Shown here: in pieces, positions 18,790 to 27,133 of the stretch | How positions within the stretch are numbered: position 1 is the stretch's first letter | How the letters are laid out: the number at the start of each line of letters is the position of its first letter | Assembly: GCF_000720635.1 (NCBI RefSeq) | Contig: NZ_JOCF01000046.1 | Coordinates: 1 to 64,000 of the forward strand | Source: Streptomyces sp. NRRL WC-3742 | GTDB taxonomy: Bacteria > Actinomycetota > Actinomycetes > Streptomycetales > Streptomycetaceae | Direction of reading: 5' to 3' | Length of the DNA: 64,000 bases | The notes under the pieces: model-generated | What the model saw: only the letters and a program-made list of their open reading frames with translations | What the model was told of the DNA's origin: nothing | Databases searched by the model: none | Made by a program: the position numbers and the translations under genes

Positions 18790-19426
18790 TCAAGCTTCGA
18801 CCTGTGTCCAGCTGTCGCCGACGCGGAGCCAGAGGACACCGTCGCGGCCCTGGGCGCAGCACATGACTACCTGGTCCGGTAGTCGCAGCTTCTCCTGGGT
18901 GCTGACCACCCAGGCGTCGTCGATGAGCTCCGCGCGGCTCAGCTCGAGGACGGGACGGTTGTGGAACTGGTGGGTGAGGAGCATCCGGGTGCCGCGTACG
19001 GCGATGCCGTCGATGCGTCTCAGCGGGTTGCGGTAGCTGGTGATGTCGCCGCTGGCGGGATCGACTCGGGACAGGAAAGCACCCTTGTGGCTGTACCAGG
19101 CGAGCCAGGCCGCGGCCTCCTCGGTGGCGCCCGCGCTGCCGCCGAGGGGCCACACGGGCAGCCGTCCACGCTGGGATACCGGTCACGGGGGCGCGGTGTT
19201 CCGTTCCGCCCGAGATCACGACCAGTACGCCGTCGCACGGAGCCGCCACGCGCCATCCGGCCCATCCCTTGACGTGCGGGGAACAGCTCAGATTCCGTTC
19301 CTGGATCAGCATCACCGCGAGTTCATCGCTCGGTCCGACGCTCCACCACAAGGCCCGCCATCCGGCTCGGGCGTCCTCAGGAGGCAGGCTCCACACGACA
19401 GGCAGTTCGCCAAGTGTCATCGGCAT
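18790..19426 (-). pseudogene. Frameshifted gene, unknown beta-rich protein
   Basis: Two adjoining frames look like parts of one protein. The N-terminal part, from ATG 19426, reads MPMTLGELPVVWSLPPEDAR and runs to about 19165. The C-terminal part, in another frame, starts near 19190-19155 (RLPVWPLGGS) and ends at 18790 (WTQVEA). Both are rich in Trp and beta strands and read like a beta-propeller or carbohydrate-type fragment of about 210 residues. A single indel near 19155-19195 would join them. It may be a true decayed gene or an assembly error. No function is recognised. Confidence 0.6.
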
Positions 19427-19571
19427 TCACCATTTTGGACTCCAGGCCCTGACGGCGCCCGAAGGGATGAAGGCTAGCGGGTGGCGGCTCCAGTGTTTCG
19501 ATCAGCCCCCTGTCCGAAGCGGGGCGTGGTGGTGCCGGCCCGCCCAAGCGCCGTCCTGGCAGGATGGCGGT

Positions 19572-19925
19572 ATGGAACGTGTGCTGGGGATCGGTGGGTA
19601 CTTCCTGCGGGCGGCCGACCCGGAGGGTCTGAACGCCTGGTACCGCGAGTGTCTGGGACTTGACGCCGATGAGTACGGTTTGTGGCGTCAGGCGGCCGGG
19701 CCGACGGTGTTCGCGACGTTCGAGTCCGGGACGGACTACTTCGGGTCCCGCTCCCAGCAGACGATGCTCAACTTCCGGGTCCGTGACCTGGACGCGATGC
19801 TGGCCCAGCTCCGAGCCGGGGGAGCCGAAGTGTCCGAGGAGATCCAGGAGATGGAGGGCGTCGGTCGCTTCGGCTGGGTCACGGATCCCGAGGGAAACCG
19901 GATCGAGCTGTGGCAGTCGGTCTGA
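19572..19925 (+). CDS. VOC family protein
   Basis: This 117-residue protein is a typical glyoxalase/bleomycin-resistance-type VOC protein. It opens with GGYFLRAADPEGLNAWYREC and closes with GWVTDPEGNRIELWQS, where the last glutamate is a usual metal ligand. ATG 19572 is the start. It stands alone between the broken gene and the convergent SDR. The substrate is not predictable; such single genes are often detoxification enzymes. Confidence 0.87.
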   Translation: MERVLGIGGYFLRAADPEGLNAWYRECLGLDADEYGLWRQAAGPTVFATFESGTDYFGSRSQQTMLNFRVRDLDAMLAQLRAGGAEVSEEIQEMEGVGRFGWVTDPEGNRIELWQSV

Positions 19926-19949
19926 CGGCCTCCTCGCACGTGTAGTCGT

Positions 19950-20795
19950 TCAGCGGACCCAGGTGTGGGTGAGGGCTTGGACGGCGGAGCCGTCGAGGTC
20001 GGTGAGCTTGGTTCCGGTGAACTCCCGGGCCCACTGGGAGGTCTGGATCCGGAAGGCCGGACGCTCGTCGGTGAGGGCCGTGACGATCGGGGCGGCGGCC
20101 TCGGCCGGGGACTGGCCGTTGGCGAAGGAGGTCTGGGTGCGGGAGAGGTACGCCTGGAGGGCCGGGGCGTAGGGCCCGGCCTCGCTGAGCAGAGCGGGGA
20201 TGTCCAGGCCGAGGTTGGCGACAAACTCGCTCGCCACCGCGCCCGGCTCGACCACGGTCACGTCGACGCCCACGGTGGCGGCGACGGGGGCGAGGGACTC
20301 CATGAAGCCTTCGACGGCGAACTTGGCGGCGCAGTACGCCTCGTTGAAGGGCTGGCCGACGACGCCGCCGACGCTGGTCACGGTGATGACCCGGCCTCCG
20401 GAGGCCCGCAGGTGGGGGAGGGCGGCCCGCGTGGTGGTCACCACGCCGAAGAAGTTGACCTCCATGACGGCGCGGACGTCGTCCACGCTGCTCTGCTCGA
20501 TGGTTCCGACCCCGGCGGCGCCGGCGTTGTTGACCAGGGCGTCGAGGTGGCCGTGCTCGGCGATCACCTCGTCCAGGCAGGCGGCGACGCTCTCGGGGTC
20601 GACCACGTCCAGGCGCTTGACCTGGACGCGATCGGCGACGCCGCTCTCGTCGGCGGCCTTGAGCAGGGCCTCGGCCTTGCCGGTGTCCCGCATGGTGGCG
20701 ATGACGGTCCAGCCTGCGCGGGCGGCGCCGACCGCGGCGGCCAGGCCGATACCGGAGGACGTGCCGGTGATCAGGACGGTCTTCTCGCTGGTCAT
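19950..20795 (-). CDS. Classical short-chain dehydrogenase/reductase
   Basis: This 281-residue oxidoreductase has the classical SDR signature set: TGTSSGIG for the dinucleotide, NNAG, catalytic Ser in VTSVGG and YCAAK. ATG 20795 is chosen with GGGAGA seven bases upstream; TTG 20798 adjoins it. The gene is divergent from a TetR repressor, and the 168-base gap holds five 11-base repeats and two competing inverted repeats. The pair therefore looks like a substrate-inducible oxidoreductase with its own repressor. The substrate is unknown. Confidence 0.9.
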   Translation of the reverse strand: MTSEKTVLITGTSSGIGLAAAVGAARAGWTVIATMRDTGKAEALLKAADESGVADRVQVKRLDVVDPESVAACLDEVIAEHGHLDALVNNAGAAGVGTIEQSSVDDVRAVMEVNFFGVVTTTRAALPHLRASGGRVITVTSVGGVVGQPFNEAYCAAKFAVEGFMESLAPVAATVGVDVTVVEPGAVASEFVANLGLDIPALLSEAGPYAPALQAYLSRTQTSFANGQSPAEAAAPIVTALTDERPAFRIQTSQWAREFTGTKLTDLDGSAVQALTHTWVR

Positions 20796-20821
20796 CAAGG
20801 GTTCTCCCTCAGACGTAGTCG

Positions 20822-20876
20822 TCGTAGCTGAGTCGTAGCTGAGCCGTAGCTGAGCCGTAGCTGAGCCGTAGCTAAC
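20822..20876. repeat. Five tandem 11-bp repeats upstream of SDR
   Basis: Units at 20822, 20833, 20844, 20855 and 20866 read (T/C)CGTAGCTGAG, the last ending CTAAC. They sit between the SDR start and the inverted repeats. One repeat per helical turn suggests repeated binding on one DNA face, or a slippage product. Confidence 0.85.
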
Positions 20877-20918
20877 CGGAGAGTTCCCCGGTTAGCTACG
20901 ACGGTAACCGGGGAACTC
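20867..20918. promoter_or_regulatory. Two overlapping, mutually exclusive inverted repeats in SDR/TetR gap
   Basis: Dyad A pairs 20867-20879 with 20888-20900 (13 perfect bases, loop 8). Dyad B pairs 20881-20894 with 20905-20918 (14 perfect bases, loop 10). The right arm of A shares bases with the left arm of B, so only one can form as a hairpin. Likely TetR operators for the divergent pair. TAGACT at 20933-20938 is a possible -10 for the TetR gene. Confidence 0.8.
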
Positions 20919-20963
20919 CCCGTTTGTCCAAGTAGACTGGTGACCCGACGAAAGGAGCAGCCA

Positions 20964-21539
20964 GTGACGAGCAGCCCGGGTCCGCTGCGAGCCGACGCCC
21001 GCCGCAATCGGGAGCGCATCCTCGAAACGGCCGTCCGCGCCTTCGCCGAGCAGGGACCGGACGTTCCGTTCGATGCGATAGCCAAGGCCGCGGGCGTCGG
21101 CTCGGCCACCCTCTACCGCCACTTCCCGACACGTGGCGCACTCGTCGAGGCGGCCTATCGCAACGAACTGGCCCGCGTCTGCGACGGCGCCGCGGAACTC
21201 CTGGCCGAACTGCCTCCGGACCGGGCGATGCGGCTGTGGATGGACAGGTTCTTCGACTATCTCGCTGCCAAGCAGGGCATGGCGGACGCCCTGCGCGCCG
21301 CGGTCGCGTCCGGCGCGAACCCCTTCGCCGAGACCCTCGAGAAGCTCGGCACCGCGATCGACTCCCTGCTGCGCGCCGGCGCCGAAGCCGGCCTCCTGCG
21401 CTCGGACATCGACCCTTTCGACGTCGGCCTCAGCCTCACCGGTATCGTACAGGTCACCAGCACCCCGGACCAGCGGGACAGGGCCGGCCGGCTCCTCGAC
21501 CTGCTCCTCGACGGACTCCGCTACGGGACGGGCCGGTAG
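20964..21539 (+). CDS. TetR/AcrR family repressor
   Basis: This 191-residue protein has a TetR N-terminal domain: ADARRNRERILETAVRAFAEQG, then IAKAAGVGSATLYRHFPTR as the recognition part. The C-terminal part is an all-helical ligand domain of the SCO/YxaF-like type with AVASGANPFAETLEKL. GTG 20964 is chosen since AAAGGAG lies about seven bases upstream; the longer frame from 20940 is not supported. It probably represses itself and the divergent SDR through the repeats at 20822-20918. Confidence 0.9.
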   Translation: MTSSPGPLRADARRNRERILETAVRAFAEQGPDVPFDAIAKAAGVGSATLYRHFPTRGALVEAAYRNELARVCDGAAELLAELPPDRAMRLWMDRFFDYLAAKQGMADALRAAVASGANPFAETLEKLGTAIDSLLRAGAEAGLLRSDIDPFDVGLSLTGIVQVTSTPDQRDRAGRLLDLLLDGLRYGTGR

Positions 21540-21593
21540 CGTCCGGCGGCACGGTCGACCGTAGCGGTGGCCCAGGCGGCTCGCGCGAAAGGC

Positions 21594-21636
21594 TTGATCA
21601 TCGGCGCCGGACATGCGGTAGGGTGTCCGGCGCCGA
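21594..21636 (+). promoter_or_regulatory. Promoter-like element with 12-bp hairpin
   Basis: Perfect arms lie at 21601-21612 and 21625-21636 with a 12-base loop. TTGATC (21594-21599) and TAGGGT (21619-21624), 19 bases apart, could be -35 and -10 with the dyad between and after them. It may be an operator or the terminator of the TetR gene. Confidence 0.5.
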
Positions 21637-21657
21637 GTACGACCGCGACCTAGGGAG

Positions 21658-21729
21658 GTGAGCCCCATCAACGGAACGTCCGAGCGGGTGCTCCCGGAGC
21701 GCAGCCGTGTGGGCGACGTACGCGCCTAG
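21658..21729 (+). CDS. Possible leader ORF, 23 codons
   Basis: GTG 21658 opens MSPINGTSERVLPERSRVGDVRA, ending at TAG 21727. A perfect AGGGAGGTGA ribosome-binding sequence overlaps this GTG; the codon at ideal spacing from it would be ATC at 21667, in the same frame. The peptide is 87 bases upstream of the PrmC-like gene. It may be a regulatory leader. There is no homology evidence, so this is tentative. Confidence 0.35.
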   Translation: MSPINGTSERVLPERSRVGDVRA

Positions 21730-21816
21730 CGTGCACGCGCCGACGCGTCGACGGCCCTGACGGGAGCCCTGGCGGATTCCACATCGCCTCCTCCCGATCT
21801 CCCCAAGGGGTCCTCT

Positions 21817-22611
21817 GTGCCGGTCTTCTCCTCCTCCGCCCTCCGATCCTCCGTGGTCGCCCGCCTGCGCGCCGCCGGCTGCGTCTTCGCCGAGGACGAG
21901 GCGCGCATCCTGCTCTCCTGCGCCGCCACACCCGCCGAACTGGCCGCCATGGTCCGCGCCCGCGCCGAAGGGCGGCCGCTCGAGCACGTCGTCGGCTGGG
22001 CCGAGTTCGCCGGGCTGCGGATCGCCGTCGACCCGGGCGTCTTCGTACCGCGCCGCCGCAGCGAGTTCCTGGCCGCCACCGCCACGGCGCTCACCACCCC
22101 GGGCGCCGTCGTCGTCGACCTGTGCTGCGGCACCGGCGCCCTCGGTGCCGCCGTCGCCCACGGCGCGGCGCACCCCGTGCGGCTCTACGCGGCCGACGTG
22201 GACCCGGCCGCCGTGCGCTGTGCCCGCCGCAACCTCGGCCCGGCCGGAGCCCGGGCGTACGAGGGCGACCTGTTCGACGCCCTGCCCGCCGCCGAACTGC
22301 GCGGGCACGTCGACGTGCTGCTCGCCAACGTTCCGTACGTCCCGACCGGGGACATCGAGCTGCTGCCGCCCGAGGCCCGGCTCTACGAGGCCCGGCCCGC
22401 ACTGGACGGCGGGGCGGACGGGCTGGACGTGCTGCGCCGGGTGGCGGCAGCCGCTCCGCAGTGGCTCGCGCCGGGTGGGGCGCTGCTGTTCGAGACCAGC
22501 GAGCGGCAGTTGCCGAGCGCGCTGGCGGTGGCCCGCGAGGCCGGGCTGACGGCGGAGGCCGTGCAGGAGGAGGAGCTGGACGCCACGGTGGTCCTCGCCC
22601 GGAAGCCGTGA
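21817..22611 (+). CDS. PrmC-related N5-glutamine methyltransferase-like protein
   Basis: This 264-residue protein is a class I SAM-dependent methyltransferase of the PrmC/HemK-related group. It has VVVDLCCGTGALG for SAM binding, the acidic loop YAADVDPAAV, and ANVPYVPTG where PrmC has NPPY. The change of NPPY to NVPY is typical of the PrmC-related family rather than of the release-factor enzyme. Start is GTG 21817 after AAGGGG. A true PrmC usually lies beside prfA, which is absent here. The target protein is unknown. Confidence 0.8.
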   Translation: MPVFSSSALRSSVVARLRAAGCVFAEDEARILLSCAATPAELAAMVRARAEGRPLEHVVGWAEFAGLRIAVDPGVFVPRRRSEFLAATATALTTPGAVVVDLCCGTGALGAAVAHGAAHPVRLYAADVDPAAVRCARRNLGPAGARAYEGDLFDALPAAELRGHVDVLLANVPYVPTGDIELLPPEARLYEARPALDGGADGLDVLRRVAAAAPQWLAPGGALLFETSERQLPSALAVAREAGLTAEAVQEEELDATVVLARKP

Positions 22612-22737
22612 GCCCGGGGGCGGGCGGGGTGGATGTTTGACAGGCTCAACCTTTGAGCCCTAGCGTCGCAGGTGCTTCACGTGATGAAACTTCCATGCGT
22701 GCAAGCGCACGCCACGCCCGCCCAGGAGCACCCGCAC

Positions 22738-23490
22738 ATGAACCAGAACGATCACGTCGCCGCCGTGCAGGCCGAAACCGCCCGGTTCGTCGCCGCCGTG
22801 CGGTCCGCCGATCCGGCGACCCCGGTCCCCACCTGCCCCGACTGGACCCTCGTCGACCTCGTCCGCCACGCGGGCAGCGTCCAGCGCTGGTTCACCTCCC
22901 TGCTGCTCCAGCGCATCCAGCAGCCGCCCACCGAACGCCGCGTCGACCTCAAGCTCCCCGAGCGGGCCGAGGACTACCCGGCATGGCTCGCCGAGGCCGC
23001 GGCGGAGGCCGACACGGCGTTCGCCTCGATCGACCTCGACGCGCCGATGTGGGCCTGGGGCATCGACCAGCACGCCCGCTTCTGGGTGCGCCGGATGCTC
23101 TTCGAAACCCTCGTCCACCGCGTCGACGCCGAACTCGCGCTCGGCCTGGCCGCCGACATCGACCCCGTCCTCGCGGCGGACGGCGTCGACGAGTTCCTGA
23201 CGAACCTGCCGAACGCGTCCTTCTTCGCCCCGCGCACGGCCGAACTGCGCGCCGAGCACCGGGCGATCCGCTTCACCCGCACCGACGGGGCGGGCGACTG
23301 GCTGGTCCGCCTCCGCCCGGACGGCTTCGGCCTCGAGGCCGGTGACGCGGCCGCCGACGCTACGGTCTCGGGCTCGGCCGCCGACCTGCTGCTCCTCCTC
23401 TACGGCCGCCTCGACCGCTCGGCGCCGGGCGTCACCGTGGCCGGTGACGGGGAACTGCTGGACCTCTGGTTCGCCAACTCCGCGTTCTAA
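22738..23490 (+). CDS. Maleylpyruvate isomerase family, mycothiol-dependent-type protein
   Basis: This 250-residue DinB/MDMPI-fold protein opens VAAVQAETARFVAAVRSADPATPVPTCPDW, the usual start of the mycothiol-dependent maleylpyruvate isomerase family, and keeps LVRHAG and the late histidine FETLVHRVDAEL, consistent with a three-histidine metal site. ATG 22738 has AGGAG upstream. Most actinobacterial members do not isomerise maleylpyruvate and are of unknown role, perhaps thiol transferases or metal-dependent detoxifiers. A strong terminator follows at 23505. Confidence 0.85.
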   Translation: MNQNDHVAAVQAETARFVAAVRSADPATPVPTCPDWTLVDLVRHAGSVQRWFTSLLLQRIQQPPTERRVDLKLPERAEDYPAWLAEAAAEADTAFASIDLDAPMWAWGIDQHARFWVRRMLFETLVHRVDAELALGLAADIDPVLAADGVDEFLTNLPNASFFAPRTAELRAEHRAIRFTRTDGAGDWLVRLRPDGFGLEAGDAAADATVSGSAADLLLLLYGRLDRSAPGVTVAGDGELLDLWFANSAF

Positions 23491-23504
23491 TGCCGCATCA
23501 GCCA

Positions 23505-23539
23505 ACGTTTGCCCCGTCCCGCAGGGTTGGGGCAAACGT
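23505..23539 (+). terminator. Terminator after MDMPI-family gene
   Basis: ACGTTTGCCCC (23505-23515) and GGGGCAAACGT (23529-23539) pair perfectly over 11 bases, 14 bases after the stop codon at 23490. Confidence 0.7.
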
Positions 23540-23704
23540 GTGGGTGCCACTGCGTAGTGCGTGGTCTCACGACATGCATTCACATCGCCGCTTCGAGAAT
23601 CCTCCCGCCCTGCCGTACGACGTGGTCGTCGAAACGTTGGAGCGGGCGCTCAGGGACCGGGTGTATGAGCCCGAGGCGCGAATGTGTTGGTCGGGACCGC
23701 GCCG
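23540..23704. other. Intergenic region without recognised gene
   Basis: No supported gene is seen here. A short plus-strand frame from about 23573 (MHSHRRFENPPALPYDVVVETL) is open and has a plausible protein look, running into the 3' end of the DUF4328-like gene. It lacks a domain or clear ribosome site and could be a gene remnant. Confidence 0.3.
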
Positions 23705-24289
23705 TCACTCGTGGGACGTGAGCAGGGTCCGTTGGGCCTTTGTGATTCGGCCGATCACCAGGAGGGCGAGGGTGGCCGTGCCGGTGTTGGCGAGGGCGAG
23801 CCAGGGGGTTGCGGAGCCGCGGTAGTCGGCGAGGGCGAAGGTGATGGCGAGGACCGGGACGCCCAGGAGTTTGGTCAGCCAGGCGGTCCACCAGGCGTTG
23901 ATCAGGCGGGTGCGGTGGATGCCGGTCGCCTGGGCGAGGTCGAGGCTGGCCCGGCGCGGCTGCCACAGGCCGAGGAACGGGATGAACCAGGTCGCGACTG
24001 CCATCCCCGGGGTGAACGTGAGCCGTTCCGGGGCGAAGGCGTGGGCGTTGGCCTGGCAGCGCCGGAACCAGACCAGGAAGGTGACGCCGGCCGCGAGCAG
24101 GGCGGGCATCTGCAGCCGGGCGACGGGGAAGAGCAGCGGGCCGCCGGTCTGGAGAGTGACGGCGAAGGCGAGCTTGAGGGCGGCCTCGAGCGCGATCAGG
24201 ATCTGAGTGGCCACGGCGAGGCCCTGCGGGTCGGTCAGCTGTCCGCGATGGTGGGCCAGGCGCAGGCGCTGCTGCAGGACGGTGTCCAT
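23705..24289 (-). CDS. DUF4328-like membrane protein
   Basis: This 194-residue protein has four to five hydrophobic segments with short loops and the arrangement WFRRCQANAHAF ... WFIPFLGLWQPRRA, characteristic of actinobacterial DUF4328 membrane proteins. Start at ATG 24289. It is divergent from the unknown protein at 24435. It lies in the cytoplasmic membrane; function is not known. Confidence 0.75.
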   Translation of the reverse strand: MDTVLQQRLRLAHHRGQLTDPQGLAVATQILIALEAALKLAFAVTLQTGGPLLFPVARLQMPALLAAGVTFLVWFRRCQANAHAFAPERLTFTPGMAVATWFIPFLGLWQPRRASLDLAQATGIHRTRLINAWWTAWLTKLLGVPVLAITFALADYRGSATPWLALANTGTATLALLVIGRITKAQRTLLTSHE

Positions 24290-24434
24290 GGGTGGTGCTT
24301 CCCCTCGGTCGAACAGGTGATCGCGGAAAGACCAGGGGGTGGCGCTCGGGGCGCCTCGCGCGGCGTGGTTGGCGGGCCGCAAGGTGGGGACGGGATTCCC
24401 TGGGCCCGCAGGTGGTGCGAGGAGGGGAACAGCC

Positions 24435-25757
24435 GTGCAGAATCCGGGACTTCGGCGACTTCTGGGTGGGGACTACGGTCCTGGGACGTTCGATGCTGCA
24501 CGCCGGGAGTCGGCGCGTGCTGCGGCCTCCTATCAGGAGGCGTACGCGCGGACCGTTCTCGAGGCCGTCGCGGCCCTGCCGGGCGTTCCGGGTGTGCCGG
24601 CGATCCGCCGGAGCGTGTTGGAGCGCAAGGGGATCTGGTTCGGGTACAACCGTCCGCTGGACGGGTGGAGTGCGCCGGGGGAGAGCGGCGTCGAGCCGAT
24701 GCTCGGCGTCGTGATGGGTGGCAGGACCCTCGAACTCGACTACGACGTCCACCTGCCGGCGTCCTGGGTGGGGCGCAGTCCGCTGCTGCGGACCTCGCGG
24801 ATCTTCTGGTTCGGCGACCACATCTTCATGGCCGCCACGCTCCCCGTCACGCTCCCGCACTGGAGGGACCTCACCTGGGTGATGGGTTCGGCGTACCAGC
24901 CCGGGGTGACGCTGGAGTACTGGGAGAAGCTGAGGTTCGGCCAGGACGTCATCGACCGGGCCTGGCGGGACGCGCAGGACAGTGTGGCCGTTGCCGGGCG
25001 GGTCGGTCGGTTGGACCTGTTCTCGCACTGCCTCCTCGACGGCCTGTTGTCCTATCCCAACCACTGCGGCGACTTCGAGAGCGGCAGCATCCTCGAGCTG
25101 CGTACCTACGAGGTGGGCGGCTACCCGTTCGGTCGGGCGATTCGGGCGGACCATGAGGCGGCCATGCTGTTGGGGCTGGTGATCGGTCTGGGCCATGACC
25201 TGCTGGAGTCGGGGACGGACATCGCCAACCGGGAGGAACACAACCTCTGGGTGTCCCTGACGGACGGTTGCTGCTGCCCGGCGTGCCTGGGGGCCCTGGA
25301 GGAGTGGCTCCTGACGTGGCTGGACGCCGCGCCGGACTCCGCCGGGTACCTGACGGCCTGGAGCTTCCTGGGCTACTTCGCCGGTACCTGGCTGAACGAA
25401 CGGCACGGTGTCGCCGAGGCCGGCCCTCCCGAAGGACTGGTCGGCGGGCGCTGCCGGAACGCCTCCGTGCTGCGGCAGTTGCTCTCGAGGGTGGACGAGG
25501 TCGCCGCGCAGCGCGTCGACATCGTCGGGCGGCCCGGCTGCGGCATGCACGTGGAGGGGGCGCTGCCCGTGACGGCCGAGGAGCGGCGGGCGGTGCACGA
25601 CCGGTTCACCCGCCGCATGTTCGGGCGGGACGGGGTCTACTGCGGCTGCTTGCACCGCACGATCGAGGGGCAGCTGCGGACGAGTGGGCTCCGGTCGGTC
25701 CTGGGGCCCTGGATCCGTACGGTCGTCCCCTCGGCGGGGCGGAACCGGGATCGGTAG
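24435..25757 (+). CDS. Unrecognised 440-residue protein with cysteine cluster
   Basis: I do not recognise this protein. GTG 24435 is chosen for GGAGGGG upstream. It appears globular, mixed helical, with no signal or membrane segment. Conserved-looking elements are many Trp/Phe/His positions (FWFGDHIFMAATLPV, SYPNHCGDFESG), an acidic helix GHDLLESGTDIANREEHN at about 252-270, and cysteines in CCCPAC (279-284), PGCGMH and YCGC. The acidic helix recalls the NDxxSxxxE metal motif of terpene synthases, but no DDxxD motif is present and spacing is off. A metal-dependent enzyme is possible. It is divergent from the DUF4328-like gene. Confidence 0.6.
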   Translation: MQNPGLRRLLGGDYGPGTFDAARRESARAAASYQEAYARTVLEAVAALPGVPGVPAIRRSVLERKGIWFGYNRPLDGWSAPGESGVEPMLGVVMGGRTLELDYDVHLPASWVGRSPLLRTSRIFWFGDHIFMAATLPVTLPHWRDLTWVMGSAYQPGVTLEYWEKLRFGQDVIDRAWRDAQDSVAVAGRVGRLDLFSHCLLDGLLSYPNHCGDFESGSILELRTYEVGGYPFGRAIRADHEAAMLLGLVIGLGHDLLESGTDIANREEHNLWVSLTDGCCCPACLGALEEWLLTWLDAAPDSAGYLTAWSFLGYFAGTWLNERHGVAEAGPPEGLVGGRCRNASVLRQLLSRVDEVAAQRVDIVGRPGCGMHVEGALPVTAEERRAVHDRFTRRMFGRDGVYCGCLHRTIEGQLRTSGLRSVLGPWIRTVVPSAGRNRDR

Positions 25758-25767
25758 CGCCTGGCCG

Positions 25768-27036
25768 TCAGTTGGCCGGGGCGGGTCGGCGGCGGGGGAG
25801 TTCGGCGCGGCGCAGGGTGGGGGAGCCGAGGAGGACGAGGAGGGCGAGGGTGGTGGAGGCGCCGCAGGTGGCGAAGACGGGGGCGACGCCCCAGGTGGCG
25901 ATGGCGGCGCCGACGAGGGGGTAGGCGAGGGGGGAGAGGCCGAGCATGGTCACCATGACGACGGAGGTGACGCGGCCGAGGTAGGCGGGGTCGGAGGCGG
26001 TCTGGATGAGGGTGTTGTCCAGGCTGCCGAAGACGCCTGCGGAGAGGCCAGCCAGGGCGGCGAGGGCGACGGCTTCCCAGAGGTCCGGGACGAGGCCGAG
26101 GCCGACGGCGGCCGCGCTGGTGACCAGGAGGGAGCCGGAGAGCATCAGTCCGGCGCGGGGGAGCCAGCCGGCTATGGCGAGCAGGGCGGCGCTCGCGGCG
26201 GCGCCGGCGCCGAAGGCGGAGACGATCCAGCCGTAGCCGGACGCGCCCCAGCCGCGTTCGGCGTTGAGCAGCACCATGCCGACGTTGAGGACGCTGTTGA
26301 GGCAGAGTTCGGCGACGGCTCCGGCGAGGACGAGCGGGCCGATGAGGCGGTGGCGGCGGATGTAGCGGAGCCCGTCGAGGAGGTCCTCGCGGGGTGTGCG
26401 CCTGGCGGGAGCGTCCTCGGTGGGGGCGGGGAGCGGGCGTACCCGGACGGTCAGGAGGAGGGGCAGGGAGAGGGCGAAGAGGACGCCCGCCGTGGTGAAG
26501 GCGGCGGCGGGGCCGCCGAGGGCCATGGCGAGGCCGCCGAGGGGTGGGCCGGCGATCTGGCCGACGCGCATGGCGAGGGAGCGCAGGCCCGTGACACGGG
26601 CGAGTTGGTCGGGGCCGGTGATGCGGGGCGGCAGGGCGCCGACGGCCGGGACGAACAGGGCGTCGACGGCGCCGAAGACCAGGGCGACGGTGACGAGGAG
26701 CCAGATCGCGGGGGTGGTCAGGGCGACGGCGGCGGCCACGGAGAGGATCAGCAGGCAGCGCAGGGCGTCGCTGCCGAGGATGACGCGGCGCGGGTCGAGG
26801 CGGTCGGCGAGGACGCCGCCGCCGAGCATGAGGACGGCCCGGGGGACGCCTCCGGCGGCCATGACCAGGCCGACCTCGGTGGGGCCGGCGGCGCGTTGGG
26901 CGGACCAGCCGAGGGCGAGGAAGTAGACGCTGTCGCCGACGAGGGAGGCGGTGTAGGCGCCGAGCCAGCGCAGGACGTTGCCGTCGCGGTGGGCGGGCGG
27001 GGTGAGGGGTGCTGGGATCTCTATGGTCGTGGGCAT
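25768..27036 (-). CDS. MFS transporter
   Basis: This 422-residue membrane protein has about twelve hydrophobic segments and the MFS loop GGVLADRLDPRRV between helices 2 and 3. It resembles the MFS_3/enterobactin-exporter-like DHA subfamily common in actinomycetes. It starts at ATG 27036, about 100 bases after the end of an ArsR-type regulator on the same strand, so the two probably form a unit in which the regulator controls efflux. The substrate is unknown, perhaps a drug or peptide. Confidence 0.87.
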   Translation of the reverse strand: MPTTIEIPAPLTPPAHRDGNVLRWLGAYTASLVGDSVYFLALGWSAQRAAGPTEVGLVMAAGGVPRAVLMLGGGVLADRLDPRRVILGSDALRCLLILSVAAAVALTTPAIWLLVTVALVFGAVDALFVPAVGALPPRITGPDQLARVTGLRSLAMRVGQIAGPPLGGLAMALGGPAAAFTTAGVLFALSLPLLLTVRVRPLPAPTEDAPARRTPREDLLDGLRYIRRHRLIGPLVLAGAVAELCLNSVLNVGMVLLNAERGWGASGYGWIVSAFGAGAAASAALLAIAGWLPRAGLMLSGSLLVTSAAAVGLGLVPDLWEAVALAALAGLSAGVFGSLDNTLIQTASDPAYLGRVTSVVMVTMLGLSPLAYPLVGAAIATWGVAPVFATCGASTTLALLVLLGSPTLRRAELPRRRPAPAN

Positions 27037-27133
27037 GACAGGCTCCAGTATGTGGTGGAGTGGAGGGGGTGCGCGGGCGCGGGCGGGAGTGCGCCCCGGC
27101 GGGGCTTGAGGGGTTTCTACGGGGCGGGGTCGG

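Noticed and set aside
20822..20876. CRISPR-like array
   Set aside because: Units are only 11 bp and directly abut; there are no spacers and no cas genes.
24435..25757. Terpene synthase assignment for the unknown protein
   Set aside because: Only a loose match to the NDxxSxxxE motif with wrong spacing, and no DDxxD-type first motif.
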